Below are positions 1-7,909 of a DNA stretch of 14,948 nt, piece after piece (within the stretch, counting starts at the first letter, position 1; every line of letters starts with the position of its first letter). The position numbers were made by a program, and so were the translations under genes. The notes beneath the pieces are model-generated. The model saw nothing but the letters and a program-made list of their open reading frames with translations, searched no databases and was not told where the DNA came from. The stretch is taken from positions 1 to 14,948 of the forward strand of contig DYCW01000220.1 in assembly GCA_019417865.1 (NCBI GenBank). Direction: 5' to 3'. Origin of the DNA: Ruminococcus sp. GTDB lineage: Bacteria > Bacillota > Clostridia > Oscillospirales > Ruminococcaceae.

Positions 1-27
1 ATACTGATATTAGACTTTATCATAAAA

Positions 28-1467
28 TCAATCCTCAATATCTCTTAGATCATAGTAAAATCTTAGCTTATTGATCTCGTGCTGAACTTGATAACCGTTG
101 CCGATATAATCATTTTTAATGATTACTCTTGCTATCTGGTCTTTTCCTATCTCTACCGATAAATCAAACTGCTCATCAACATAGCCTTTAGCATTAACTG
201 AAATTGTTGCATAACGGTTTTTACCCGTAGAGTCAGTAAAAATGAAGTGAGCATCGTAGGAATCAGTAGTCAGAGAGAACGAAATAGGTTCGCTCCTGTC
301 TCCGACCTTATTTGTGTCTTTCTTTAGGATAGGATATGTTTCGCCATCGCTCAGCAAGATACAAATATCATCACCAAGTCTGAAATCGCAATCTATCGCA
401 GAAGTTATGGCAGCTCCTTTAGCAACCATCCATTGATACTTGTTATTCTCATCGTCAAATATTATCTTATCCTCACCAAATAAAGAAAGAATAATATCAG
501 CAAACGGTCTTAAACCGCTTGAACCGCCTGCGAGGATAACTGCATCAATATTTTCAGGGCTGACATTGGCTTTTTCCATTATCTTCAAAATGGAATTAAG
601 AACATTTTCGGTGATAAGCGGTGTAATTATATCTGAGAAAGTATCATAATCAATATCAACAGGCTTTGAGCCTTCTCCCAAAGTCATAGTGTAATCATCG
701 TACTCCGAAAACTCGATCTTCATACGCTCAACTTCGTTCATGAGCTTGTCTTTTCTTCTGGATTCAAGCTCCTCATAGGAGACACCCGGATAAACCTTCG
801 GCATTAACCTTAACACAAGCTCCTTATCTATATCATCACCGCCGAATTTGATACCATAAACAGCATCTTCAAATACTTGATTGTGTTTAAGATCAAGGAT
901 ACTCAGATCAAGCGTACCTCCGCCAAAGTCAATGACCATTACCTTTGAATACGCTTTTATATCCTTTACTTTCGATATATAAGCGGCAGAAGATTCACTT
1001 ATAAAGCCTTTCACTTTGATACCGATATGCTCGGCAGCTTCAAGCAGCTCAGTTCTTGCTCTTGCTGAAAAATCAACAGGAATTGAAAAAACAGCTTCAT
1101 CAAAGTCCGGTCTGATTGCCTTAACTGTTGCTTTGACATAGTTCAAAAAGAGGGCTGCCAACAGCTTTCCCGTATACCTTACCCCGTTTACAGTGATTTC
1201 TGCATCAGTTCCGAGCAGTGATTTGAATGATGTTATTATCTTATAATCGCCTGCATATTCATTGATTTTCTCCTTGACCTCACGCCCGAATTTAATATCA
1301 TTCTTTACAGTCTTAGATATTGCTATACAAGAGCTAAAAGGAGTGAGGTCTTTACCGTCCGTACCGTATCCTGCTTCTCTTGAATCTCTGCCTTGCTCAT
1401 AATTATACAAGTAGACAGAGGTATTTGTTGTACCAAAGTCAATGCCGTAATATGCTCCGTTTTTCAT
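28..1467 (-). CDS. Hsp70/DnaK-like ATPase, short form without lid
   Basis: This is an actin-fold Hsp70-family ATPase of 479 residues. The phosphate-1 loop is GIDFGTTNTSV (residues 8-18), phosphate-2 is VIDFGGGTLDL (178-188), and the adenosine motif is VILAGGSSGLRP (310-321). Residues matching DnaK catalytic positions are present: D10, K82, E158, T185 and D187. Only about 100 residues follow the ATPase domain, enough for a reduced beta substrate-binding region but not the helical lid; DnaK itself is about 610-640 residues. The ATG overlaps the TAA of the coiled-coil gene by one base (TAATG), with AAGGGG 8 bases upstream, so the two are probably translationally coupled. No J-domain or canonical GrpE gene is nearby, which argues against the housekeeping dnaK. 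It probably works with the coiled-coil and HIRAN proteins of the same cassette (inference). The family call is firm; the role is unknown. Confidence 0.9.
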   Translation of the reverse strand: MKNGAYYGIDFGTTNTSVYLYNYEQGRDSREAGYGTDGKDLTPFSSCIAISKTVKNDIKFGREVKEKINEYAGDYKIITSFKSLLGTDAEITVNGVRYTGKLLAALFLNYVKATVKAIRPDFDEAVFSIPVDFSARARTELLEAAEHIGIKVKGFISESSAAYISKVKDIKAYSKVMVIDFGGGTLDLSILDLKHNQVFEDAVYGIKFGGDDIDKELVLRLMPKVYPGVSYEELESRRKDKLMNEVERMKIEFSEYDDYTMTLGEGSKPVDIDYDTFSDIITPLITENVLNSILKIMEKANVSPENIDAVILAGGSSGLRPFADIILSLFGEDKIIFDDENNKYQWMVAKGAAITSAIDCDFRLGDDICILLSDGETYPILKKDTNKVGDRSEPISFSLTTDSYDAHFIFTDSTGKNRYATISVNAKGYVDEQFDLSVEIGKDQIARVIIKNDYIGNGYQVQHEINKLRFYYDLRDIED

Positions 1468-2942
1468 TAGTTATTCCCCTTAAAATCTATCCCGTTCATT
1501 TCAAGCGAACGGAATGTCTTCTTAATGATAGCTTGCAATGTTGCGTAGTTATCCTCGCTTACATCTGAAAACTCATATTCAAGCCAAGTATCATACAAAC
1601 GTGAAAAAGCCTTCTTAAGCTCTGCACGTACCCTTTCAGCTTCGAGAGAGGACTCACGGCTATTGATCGTATAGGCATCGTTCAGTTTGCTGTCAAGCTC
1701 CGAATTCTGGCTTTCAAGGGTAGCTATTTGCTTTCTGAGGTCATCATTGTCTGCTTTTACCGCCGTCAAAGACTGATTGACCTCTTGAAGCCTTGAACGC
1801 TGTTCGGAAAGCTGACGTTCCAAATCCTCTACCTTCGCTTTCAATGATACATTTTCCGCACCTAATTCACGGCTTTTACTGATCTCACCCTGTATAGATT
1901 CAAACGCTTTGCCGATAGGAGTGATCATATCCGTGAAAGCTGTAATGATAGATTGCTGTTCCTTGTCCATATCCCTTTTTAGGCTGATATAGAGCTTTTT
2001 AGCAGCTGCCTCGCTTGCAGGCTCTTTTTCATGTGCATCGCTCAGAGCAGGTACAGCCTTCTTCTTTTCTTCGAACACAGTTGCCGTTTCGGGGGCAGTA
2101 GACTTGGAATCATCGCTTGATGAAACAGACACTTCTTTTGATACTTCCTCAACAGGATCGCTCAAAGGCATAGTAGTATCTCCGCTATTATCAGAATCAG
2201 CATTGCTATCTGTCATTGTCTGCACTTCTTCTTGTTTAGCATCTTCCGCTGATGTTTCGTTTGAAACGATAACTTTCTCTATTTTGACTGTCCGTTCGCT
2301 TGTTGTCGGTACTTTGGTTGTATCATCTTTTATAAATCCGTATTTTTCGCCCCAATCAGTAATGAATGATTCATATCTTGCTTTCGATAAATCAGGGAAA
2401 ACTGATTTCGTGACATTCCAGATATTGGTCAAGGAGTTCTTTTTTATGCTGGTATAATCAAGCATATAAATGCCACCAGAAGTATTGTTTATCAGCTTTT
2501 GGAACTTCTCTTTATTTTTTCCTGACTGAACTGCAAAACGAGCGATAAATGCCACGAGCAAAGGTAATTGAACTGATTTCAACGCATTCTCTTTATAGTT
2601 CTTAAATATTGAAGTGATTGCAAATATGTATTTTGATACATGATACTGAGACAGTTTAGCATCCTTATCGGTAGCATAAAGCTCTTTGAGAACCTCATCT
2701 AACACTTCAAGCGGAATAGTAGATGATTTTGTCAAAGATTCAAAATAGACATTTACAACATCAGCAGAAAATCTTGAAAGCTCCAATGCTACATCAGCCG
2801 GATTGACATTGTTAGAAAACGTCATTTCAACTATAAGTTCTGCCGCCGATTTTGTTTTTCCACCACTTAGCTGAGACTTATTATCTTTATGTTCCTTGTA
2901 AATCGAGTCCAGCTTTTCCTTCATACCAGTTAAGTTATCCAT
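1467..2942 (-). CDS. Coiled-coil protein partnered with the Hsp70-like ATPase
   Basis: I do not recognise a named family. The 491-residue protein has three visible parts. Residues 30-210 are a helical, hydrophobic-patterned N-terminal domain. Residues 215-310 are a Ser/Thr/Asp/Glu-rich linker that is probably disordered. Residues 350-445 are a long coiled coil with heptad-like Leu spacing, followed by a compact helical C-terminus (446-491). There is no signal peptide or membrane segment. The preferred start is the ATG at 2940-2942. A TTG directly before it (2943-2945) could also serve, and AAGG lies 9 bases upstream of the ATG. The stop overlaps the ATG of the Hsp70-like gene by one base, so the products are likely made in fixed ratio and may form a complex. 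The coiled coil plus helical end is loosely like the layout of GrpE, so an adaptor or nucleotide-exchange role is possible, but this is speculation without sequence support. Confidence 0.8.
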   Translation of the reverse strand: MDNLTGMKEKLDSIYKEHKDNKSQLSGGKTKSAAELIVEMTFSNNVNPADVALELSRFSADVVNVYFESLTKSSTIPLEVLDEVLKELYATDKDAKLSQYHVSKYIFAITSIFKNYKENALKSVQLPLLVAFIARFAVQSGKNKEKFQKLINNTSGGIYMLDYTSIKKNSLTNIWNVTKSVFPDLSKARYESFITDWGEKYGFIKDDTTKVPTTSERTVKIEKVIVSNETSAEDAKQEEVQTMTDSNADSDNSGDTTMPLSDPVEEVSKEVSVSSSDDSKSTAPETATVFEEKKKAVPALSDAHEKEPASEAAAKKLYISLKRDMDKEQQSIITAFTDMITPIGKAFESIQGEISKSRELGAENVSLKAKVEDLERQLSEQRSRLQEVNQSLTAVKADNDDLRKQIATLESQNSELDSKLNDAYTINSRESSLEAERVRAELKKAFSRLYDTWLEYEFSDVSEDNYATLQAIIKKTFRSLEMNGIDFKGNN

Positions 2943-2953
2943 CAAAAATTGCC

Positions 2954-3918
2954 TTACTTTCTAATAATATTTATCATATCATTATCTATCTGACAATACT
3001 TTTTAACTTCTGCTGTTATTGTCTGTAAATCGGAAAGCGTGGCTACTGTTATCATTTGTAATCTATTAGACAGCTTATTATAGCCATCAACAGGTACAGC
3101 TTTGCGGTAAAATACACTGTTCCCATGAAGCTGTATGCCTTTGATATATCTGCAAATTGGGCAAACTTATTTAATGAAGCACTAAATCTGTTGTGCCTCC
3201 GATCATTTGCATCTATATACTCGTTTCTTTGAAGGAGCGTTTCAATCATTGTTTTTATGTTGTCAGCAGAAGTAGCTCCGAAAATGTTTTTTCTGATGCC
3301 ATAAAGAGTTTAGTATAGTTTTTCAATGCTATGAATATTGGATATATATTGTTTAGCTGTCGTTTCTGATACACCGCCATCTGAAATCAGCCAATCAAAA
3401 AATGCACGTTCTGTCAGCAACGGTCTATCAGGCAAAATCGGTTCAGTTTTGGGAGTGTTTCCTGTTGGAGAGACCGATGAATCAAGTGCTGAATGCTCCT
3501 CTATCGGCACGGCATTATTGCTTTCAGAAGTGTCCGGTTTTGCTTCAACATCTGAAATCTCTGCATTTGAGGATTGAGTAAGAACACTTATATCGATACA
3601 GCTATCTACAGCATCAAGTAATGACGATAAAAGATCATCATATAAATGAAATCTCTTTCTTCTTTCACGAATTTCACTCTGTACTCTATGATATTCTTCC
3701 TCATCATCAATATCAAAGGATTCATTGTACGCTTTCTGAATTTTTTTCAGAACATCATTAACGTCTGCTTTCAAATCGCTGAGGCTCTTTGTTAATGATT
3801 CCTTAGTCTGAGGAGTATACTTATCAGAAGTCTGATTGATGTTACGGCTCATAATAATATCATTTGAACACGAATGCAGTTTCTGAAGTAAACGTACTTT
3901 GTTCAGAGCTGATAGCAA
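2954..3918 (-). pseudogene. Decayed gene with SAM-like (integrase N-terminal-like) helical domain
   Basis: This reading frame is broken at least twice. From 3918 it reads 202 codons to an in-frame TAA at 3310-3312. The same frame then continues open for 85 codons (3309 to 3055), giving a natural continuation (SIEKLY-stop-TLYGIRKNIFGA). In that segment the sense changes near 3121-3165. The -1 frame there reads plausible protein (NSVFYRKAVPVDGYNKLSNR) to a TAA at 2954-2956, 11 bases before the next ATG. One extra base, for example a G in the GGG of ATGGGAACA, would restore the frame. Visible parts are a charged helical N-terminal region, a Ser/Glu-rich linker, and a helical segment starting FFDWLISDGGVSETTAKQYI. 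That segment resembles the SAM-like N-terminal domains of integrases. No SD-supported start is visible: the first usable codon is a TTG at 3916-3918, and the frame is open back to the HIRAN stop. It may be the 3' part of the HIRAN gene. Confidence 0.7.
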
Positions 3919-3960
3919 TTCATTGACATCAACGGTTTCTGAATAAATGAATTTGAGATA

Positions 3961-4371
3961 CTATGCTGTTCGATGAGTATGACCATTGACAATATTCTGA
4001 ACAAAAGCAAGAATATCTGCTTCAATTTCTTTCTCACTATGATTTTTTAGATCAGAGGTGATTTTAACAATAAGTATCGGCCTTTGGGGATCAGGCTCTG
4101 ATTTAACAATTTCAACAGTAAAGCTGTATCTTGCACTGTCTATCGCCGGAGCATATATAGAAGCATACCCTTTAGGCAGAAATCCGAGTTCCTTCCCATC
4201 ATCTGTAAGCAACAGTACAGCATTGCGGTCATAAGGATTATTATTTTGGTGCTTCAAAATAAGATCTTGTTGAAGAAATAGAGGTTGGTGGTTTGCTGCA
4301 CGACCTTCGTACTGTGTTCCAACTATCTCTATAGTCGCTTCTCTTTGTAATTCCAAATTATTATTCATCAT
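3961..4371 (-). CDS. HIRAN-domain protein (possibly a truncated N-terminal part)
   Basis: This 136-residue product carries a HIRAN domain over residues 14-90. HIRAN is a small beta domain that in eukaryotic HLTF binds DNA 3' ends and in bacteria occurs alone or fused to other domains. The evidence is IVGTQYEG (16-23), the NNPYDRNAVLLL stretch (44-55), which matches the family's NPYDxxAV signature, and LGFLPKGYA (62-70), which matches the GYLP/GFLP signature. The start is the first of two adjacent ATGs (4369-4371), with GAAAGG 9 bases upstream. Extending the frame to 4467 gives a cysteine-rich stretch without an SD and is unlikely. It is the first gene of the minus-strand cassette. The stop is a TAG at 3961-3963, and the same frame continues open beyond it into the decayed gene, so the protein may be a truncated remnant of a longer one. 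The domain call is firm; its independent function is uncertain. Confidence 0.8.
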   Translation of the reverse strand: MMNNNLELQREATIEIVGTQYEGRAANHQPLFLQQDLILKHQNNNPYDRNAVLLLTDDGKELGFLPKGYASIYAPAIDSARYSFTVEIVKSEPDPQRPILIVKITSDLKNHSEKEIEADILAFVQNIVNGHTHRTA

Positions 4372-4524
4372 GTTATCAAACCTTTCGGAGAAGACTTCTT
4401 TTGGACAACATATATATAATTTTATTGCATCACATTTTCGACAAAAAATCAATACTTTCATGCACAATTTCTCGTCTTTTTCACCGACCGTAAATTGTAT
4501 TTGTATTTTTTTTGCAAAAAAGCG
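4372..4524. other. AT-rich divergent intergenic region
   Basis: The sequence separates the minus-strand cassette from the alaS promoter and must hold the cassette's promoter if that is independently transcribed. On the minus strand it has A/T runs and a TATATATA stretch near 4409-4418, but no pair of hexamers with good consensus and 16-18 spacing. No gene, clear hairpin or direct-repeat operator is visible. Confidence 0.4.
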
Positions 4525-4553
4525 TTGACAAGTACAAGAAAATCTGCTATACT
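4525..4553 (+). promoter_or_regulatory. Sigma-70-type promoter of the alaS operon
   Basis: A perfect -35 hexamer TTGACA (4525-4530) and a near-perfect -10 hexamer TATACT (4548-4553) are separated by exactly 17 bases. Transcription would begin at about 4559-4562, just before the T-box leader. It is the only strong promoter seen on the plus strand and probably drives alaS and the packed genes downstream. Confidence 0.9.
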
Positions 4554-4560
4554 AAATTTA

Positions 4561-4785
4561 CGTGGCGTAGATGGAACTGACTGCATAGATGTTGTTGCAG
4601 AGAGCATACAGCTGGTGAAAGTATGTACAGCATCGGCAGGTGCTACTCCGGAGCTGTTTCTGGAAACGGAAACGTAAGTTCTGCGTTAAAGGACAACGAG
4701 GAAAGTACGACAATTGTGTACTTTTGAACTTGGGTGGTAACACGAAGGCCTTCGTCCCATTTGGCGGCGAGGGTCTTTTTCTGTT
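4561..4785 (+). promoter_or_regulatory. Alanine T-box riboswitch leader
   Basis: The leader senses uncharged tRNA-Ala and lets transcription continue into alaS when alanyl-tRNA is low. Stem I can be drawn from the pairs GGA 4573-4575/TCC 4647-4649, CTGC 4581-4584/GCAG 4636-4639, GATGTTG 4588-4594/CAGCATC 4628-4634 and CATAC 4605-4609/GTATG 4621-4625. The codon GCT (Ala) at 4642-4644 sits in the expected specifier loop and is followed by A. A later hairpin pairs AAAGTAC with GTACTTT (about 4703-4724). The T-box TGGGTGGTAACACG lies at 4731-4744. The antiterminator pairs GGG 4732-4734 with CCC 4756-4758 and ACG 4742-4744 with CGT 4753-4755, leaving the 7-base bulge TGGTAAC. Its TGGT complements an ACCA tRNA end, as expected for tRNA-Ala with discriminator A. 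The specificity agrees with the gene that follows. Confidence 0.92.
4747..4780 (+). terminator. Intrinsic terminator of the T-box leader
   Basis: GGCCTTCGTC (4747-4756) pairs with GGCGAGGGTC (4766-4775), including G-T wobbles, and is followed by TTTTT (4776-4780). The 5' arm shares CGTC with the antiterminator helix, so the two structures exclude each other, as in other transcription-attenuating T-boxes. Confidence 0.85.
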
Positions 4786-4834
4786 AAAATCCAAAATTTA
4801 AGACTGATGAATCAGAAAAAGGAGCATTTTTACC

Positions 4835-7477
4835 ATGCAGTGGCAAGGATTGAACGAACTGAGAGAAAAATACCTGACTTTTTTTGAAAGCAAACACCAT
4901 ACTCGGCTGCCGAGTTTTTCCCTGATTCCGCAGGGAGATAAGAGCCTGCTTTTGATTAACTCTGGTATGGCACCGCTAAAAAAGTACTTTTTGGGACAAG
5001 CAGTTCCGCCGAATGTTAGAGTAACCACCTGTCAGAAGTGTATTCGTACACCGGATATCGAACGGGTTGGACAGACTGCACGACATGGCACTTATTTTGA
5101 GATGCTGGGAAACTTCTCTTTTGGTGACTACTTTAAAAAAGAGGCCATCGAGTGGGCATGGGAGTTTTTCACCAAGGAGCTGGAAATGCCAGTGGATAAG
5201 CTTTATGTATCTGTTTTTGAGAACGATGATGAAGCGTATGATCTCTGGACGCAACACATTGGAGTAGAACCGTCTCATATGAAGCGACTGGGCAGAGAAG
5301 ACAATTTCTGGGAACACGGTTCTGGTCCATGTGGTCCGTGTTCTGAAATTTACTTTGACCGTGGGGCAGAAAAGGGCTGTGGCAAGCCAACCTGCGGTGT
5401 CGGTTGTGATTGTGACCGTTATGTAGAAGTCTGGAACTTAGTGTTCAGTCAGTTTAACAGTGACGGCAATGGAACATATACCGAGATGGAACATAAGAAT
5501 ATTGACACCGGTATGGGACTGGAACGTCTGGCTTGTATCATGCAGGGCGTGGATAATCTGTTTGAAGTGGATACAGTACAGAATATCATGAAGCATGTTT
5601 GCAGGATTGCAAATGTGAACTATCATGCAGATGATAAAACAGATGTTGCACTACGTGTCATCACTGACCATATCCGCAGTACTACCTTTATGATTGGGGA
5701 CGGTGTGATGCCGTCTAATGCCGGAAGAGGATATGTTCTGCGTCGGTTGCTGCGGCGTGCCGCACGGTACGGCAGATTGATCGGCATTGAGAAGCCATTC
5801 CTATACGAAGTATGTGATACGGTGATTGCGGAGAACAGAGCAGCTTATCCGGAACTGGAGGAGAAGAAGGCATATATCCGCAAGATTATTCAGGTGGAAG
5901 AAGAAACTTTTGCAAAAACTGTGGACAATGGTATGGCATTGCTGACTCAGATTCTGGAACAGGTTGACCCGAAGGAAAAGATGATTTCTGGGGAAGATGC
6001 CTTTAAGTTAAGCGATACCTATGGCTTCCCGATTGACCTGACGGTAGAGATTGCTGCAGAACAAGGTGTTTCAGTGGATCGTACTGCATTTGATACATTG
6101 GTAAAGGCACAACGGGAAAAATCACAGGCAGATCATCTGGCAAAGGCAGGTTCTTCTTGGGCTGGCAGCAGTATCCGCATTGCTGCGGAAAAGACCATAT
6201 TCACCGGCTATGATCGTTTGGTGGAGAATCATGCAAAAATTGTTGCCATCTATAAAGAACAGGAATTTGTTGATGTGGCAGTAGAAGGCGATAATGTCAT
6301 CATAATACTGGACAAAACACCATTCTATGCGGAAAGTGGCGGACAGGTTGGAGATATTGGCACAATTTCCGATTACAAAAGCATAGCTGCAGTTCGCAGT
6401 ACCAGCAAGAATGAAGATGGTCACTATCTGCATATTGCAACAATAGAAGACGGTGACCTGCATGTTGGAGATATTGTTACAGCAGCAGTTGCAGCGGATG
6501 TCCGTCATGCGACCATGCGGAATCATACGGCAGCCCACCTATTACAGGCAGCGTTGCGGGAAGTATTGGGCGACCATGTCCATCAGGCTGGTCAGCTGGT
6601 GACACCGCAAACATGCCGATTTGACTTTTCCCATTTCTCTGCGATGAGCAAGGAAGAAATTCAAAAGGTAGAAAAGCTGGTCAATGAAAAAATTCTGGCT
6701 GCGATTCCGGTTGTCACTGAGTCCCTGCCGATTGCAGAAGCAAGAAAACGGGGGGCAATGGCACTCTTCGGCGAAAAATATGGGGATGTGGTACGAGTTG
6801 TCAGCGTCTCGGACTTCTCTGTGGAATTCTGCGGCGGTACGCATGTGGACAATACCGCAAAACTTGGCTTGTTCCGCATTGTTTCGGAAAGCTCTGTTGC
6901 CTCCGGTGTACGTCGAATTGAGGCAGTTACCGGTACCGGTGTTTTACAGTTGCTGAATGCTGCACAGTTGGAAATGCAGCGGGCAGCCCATGCACTCAAG
7001 TTGGGCAATGTGGCAGAACTGGCAGAACGCTGCACCAGTGTTATGGCAGAATTAAAGGAAAAGGAACGGGAACTGGAATCCCTGCACCAGAAGATTTCCG
7101 ATGCACAGATTGCAGCTGCATTTGATAAGGTAAGTGAAGTAAAGGGCGTCAAGATGATTTCTGCGATGCTAAACGGCGTCAATCCGCAAATGCTCCGGAA
7201 AATGGGCGATAAGATAAAGGCAATGGAAGAACCGTACATTGCAGTATTGGCTGGCGTACAGGACGGCAAGGGCAACCTGCTCTGTGCTTGCTCTAAGGCA
7301 GCGATTGCAAAGGGAGCTCATGCCGGACAGATTGTACAGCGGATTGCATCCATTACTGGCGGAAAGGGCGGCGGTCGTCCGGAACAGGCAATGGCAGGCG
7401 TTGGTAAGGTATATATGATTGATGAAGCATTGCTGGCAGTGAACAGTATTGTTGGCAATTTGATTACGGAGGAGTAA
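4835..7477 (+). CDS. alaS: Alanine--tRNA ligase
   Basis: The cytoplasmic class II synthetase charges tRNA-Ala and removes mischarged Ser/Gly. At 880 residues it has the full family length. The N-terminal catalytic domain opens with the characteristic LREKYLTFFESKHHTRLPS. It also carries the cysteine-rich insert CGKPTCGVGCDCDRY typical of many clostridial AlaRS. The editing domain has its zinc ligands in HTAAH (H564, H568) and CGGTH (C666, H670). The C-terminal DHHA1-type domain ends with the glycine-rich GGKGGGRPEQAMAG (from residue 842). The ATG has AGGAG about 9 bases upstream. It is preceded by an alanine T-box, which sets its regulation, and its TAA is 5 bases before the HIT gene. No missing key residue is seen. 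Confidence 0.98.
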   Translation: MQWQGLNELREKYLTFFESKHHTRLPSFSLIPQGDKSLLLINSGMAPLKKYFLGQAVPPNVRVTTCQKCIRTPDIERVGQTARHGTYFEMLGNFSFGDYFKKEAIEWAWEFFTKELEMPVDKLYVSVFENDDEAYDLWTQHIGVEPSHMKRLGREDNFWEHGSGPCGPCSEIYFDRGAEKGCGKPTCGVGCDCDRYVEVWNLVFSQFNSDGNGTYTEMEHKNIDTGMGLERLACIMQGVDNLFEVDTVQNIMKHVCRIANVNYHADDKTDVALRVITDHIRSTTFMIGDGVMPSNAGRGYVLRRLLRRAARYGRLIGIEKPFLYEVCDTVIAENRAAYPELEEKKAYIRKIIQVEEETFAKTVDNGMALLTQILEQVDPKEKMISGEDAFKLSDTYGFPIDLTVEIAAEQGVSVDRTAFDTLVKAQREKSQADHLAKAGSSWAGSSIRIAAEKTIFTGYDRLVENHAKIVAIYKEQEFVDVAVEGDNVIIILDKTPFYAESGGQVGDIGTISDYKSIAAVRSTSKNEDGHYLHIATIEDGDLHVGDIVTAAVAADVRHATMRNHTAAHLLQAALREVLGDHVHQAGQLVTPQTCRFDFSHFSAMSKEEIQKVEKLVNEKILAAIPVVTESLPIAEARKRGAMALFGEKYGDVVRVVSVSDFSVEFCGGTHVDNTAKLGLFRIVSESSVASGVRRIEAVTGTGVLQLLNAAQLEMQRAAHALKLGNVAELAERCTSVMAELKEKERELESLHQKISDAQIAAAFDKVSEVKGVKMISAMLNGVNPQMLRKMGDKIKAMEEPYIAVLAGVQDGKGNLLCACSKAAIAKGAHAGQIVQRIASITGGKGGGRPEQAMAGVGKVYMIDEALLAVNSIVGNLITEE

Positions 7478-7482
7478 GTCAT

Positions 7483-7842
7483 ATGGAAGATTGTTTGTTC
7501 TGTAAAATTGTAGCCGGAGAAGTTCCGAGCACAAAAGTTTACGAAGATGAGACGATTTATGTTTTTAAGGACATTGCACCGATTGCACCGATTCACTACC
7601 TGTTAATTCCGAAGCAGCATATTTGCTGTGCTGCGGCGATTACACCGGAAAATTCCAGTGTTGTTGCCCATATTTATGAAGTGGCTGCTAAGATTGCAGA
7701 GCAGGAGAATCTGAAAGATGGTTACCGCATTGTCACCAATTGCGGTGAAAATGCTGGACAGACGGTATTTCACCTGCACTTTCACATGCTGGCTGACGTG
7801 AAAATGGGCTGGGGAAAGGAAGCTGTGCAGCCAGTAGAATAA
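7483..7842 (+). CDS. HIT-family (HinT-like) nucleotide hydrolase
   Basis: This 119-residue histidine-triad protein belongs to the HinT/PKCI branch, cytoplasmic enzymes that hydrolyse purine nucleoside phosphoramidates and aminoacyl-adenylates. The triad HLHFHM (97-102) provides H97, H99 (the expected nucleophile) and H101. The N-terminus CLFCKIVAGEVPSTKVYED is typical, with C4 and C7 placed as in zinc-binding members. GENAGQTVFHLH matches the family's substrate-pocket segment. GGAGGAG overlaps the end of alaS and serves as ribosome binding site. Aminoacyl-adenylates are HinT substrates, so sitting next to a tRNA synthetase makes functional sense, though this link is inference. Confidence 0.95.
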   Translation: MEDCLFCKIVAGEVPSTKVYEDETIYVFKDIAPIAPIHYLLIPKQHICCAAAITPENSSVVAHIYEVAAKIAEQENLKDGYRIVTNCGENAGQTVFHLHFHMLADVKMGWGKEAVQPVE

Positions 7843-7853
7843 ATGTAGGAAGA

Positions 7854-7884
7854 AGGCGAGGGGCGAAATATCCGTCCTCCGCTT
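7854..7884 (+). other. Intergenic hairpin without T-tract
   Basis: The left arm (7854-7865, AGGCGAGGGGCG) and right arm (7873-7884, CGTCCTCCGCTT) form an 11-pair stem with one A-C mismatch, some G-T pairs and a 7-base loop. It is followed by CCCCTAATC, not a T-run, so it is unlikely to terminate efficiently. It may be an mRNA-stabilising or processing element between the HIT gene and the next gene. Confidence 0.5.
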
Positions 7885-7909
7885 CCCCTAATCTTGGAAA
7901 GGAAGAAAT

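Noticed and set aside
2104..2457. Plus-strand open frame of 117 codons opposite the coiled-coil gene
   Set aside because: It is the antisense of the Ser/Asp-rich linker, which naturally lacks stops on the other strand; no ribosome binding site.
4402..4420. Possible minus-strand -10 (TATATA-like) for the HIRAN cassette
   Set aside because: No acceptable -35 at 16-18 bases; the AT-rich stretch gives chance matches, so no promoter is claimed.
4495..4677. Plus-strand open frame of 60 codons across the promoter and T-box
   Set aside because: It covers the -35/-10 hexamers and stem I, has no ribosome binding site, and the region is explained by the leader RNA.
6661..7275. Long antisense open frames over alaS
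   Set aside because: Ser/Ala-rich antisense shadows of a highly conserved gene with no start signals.
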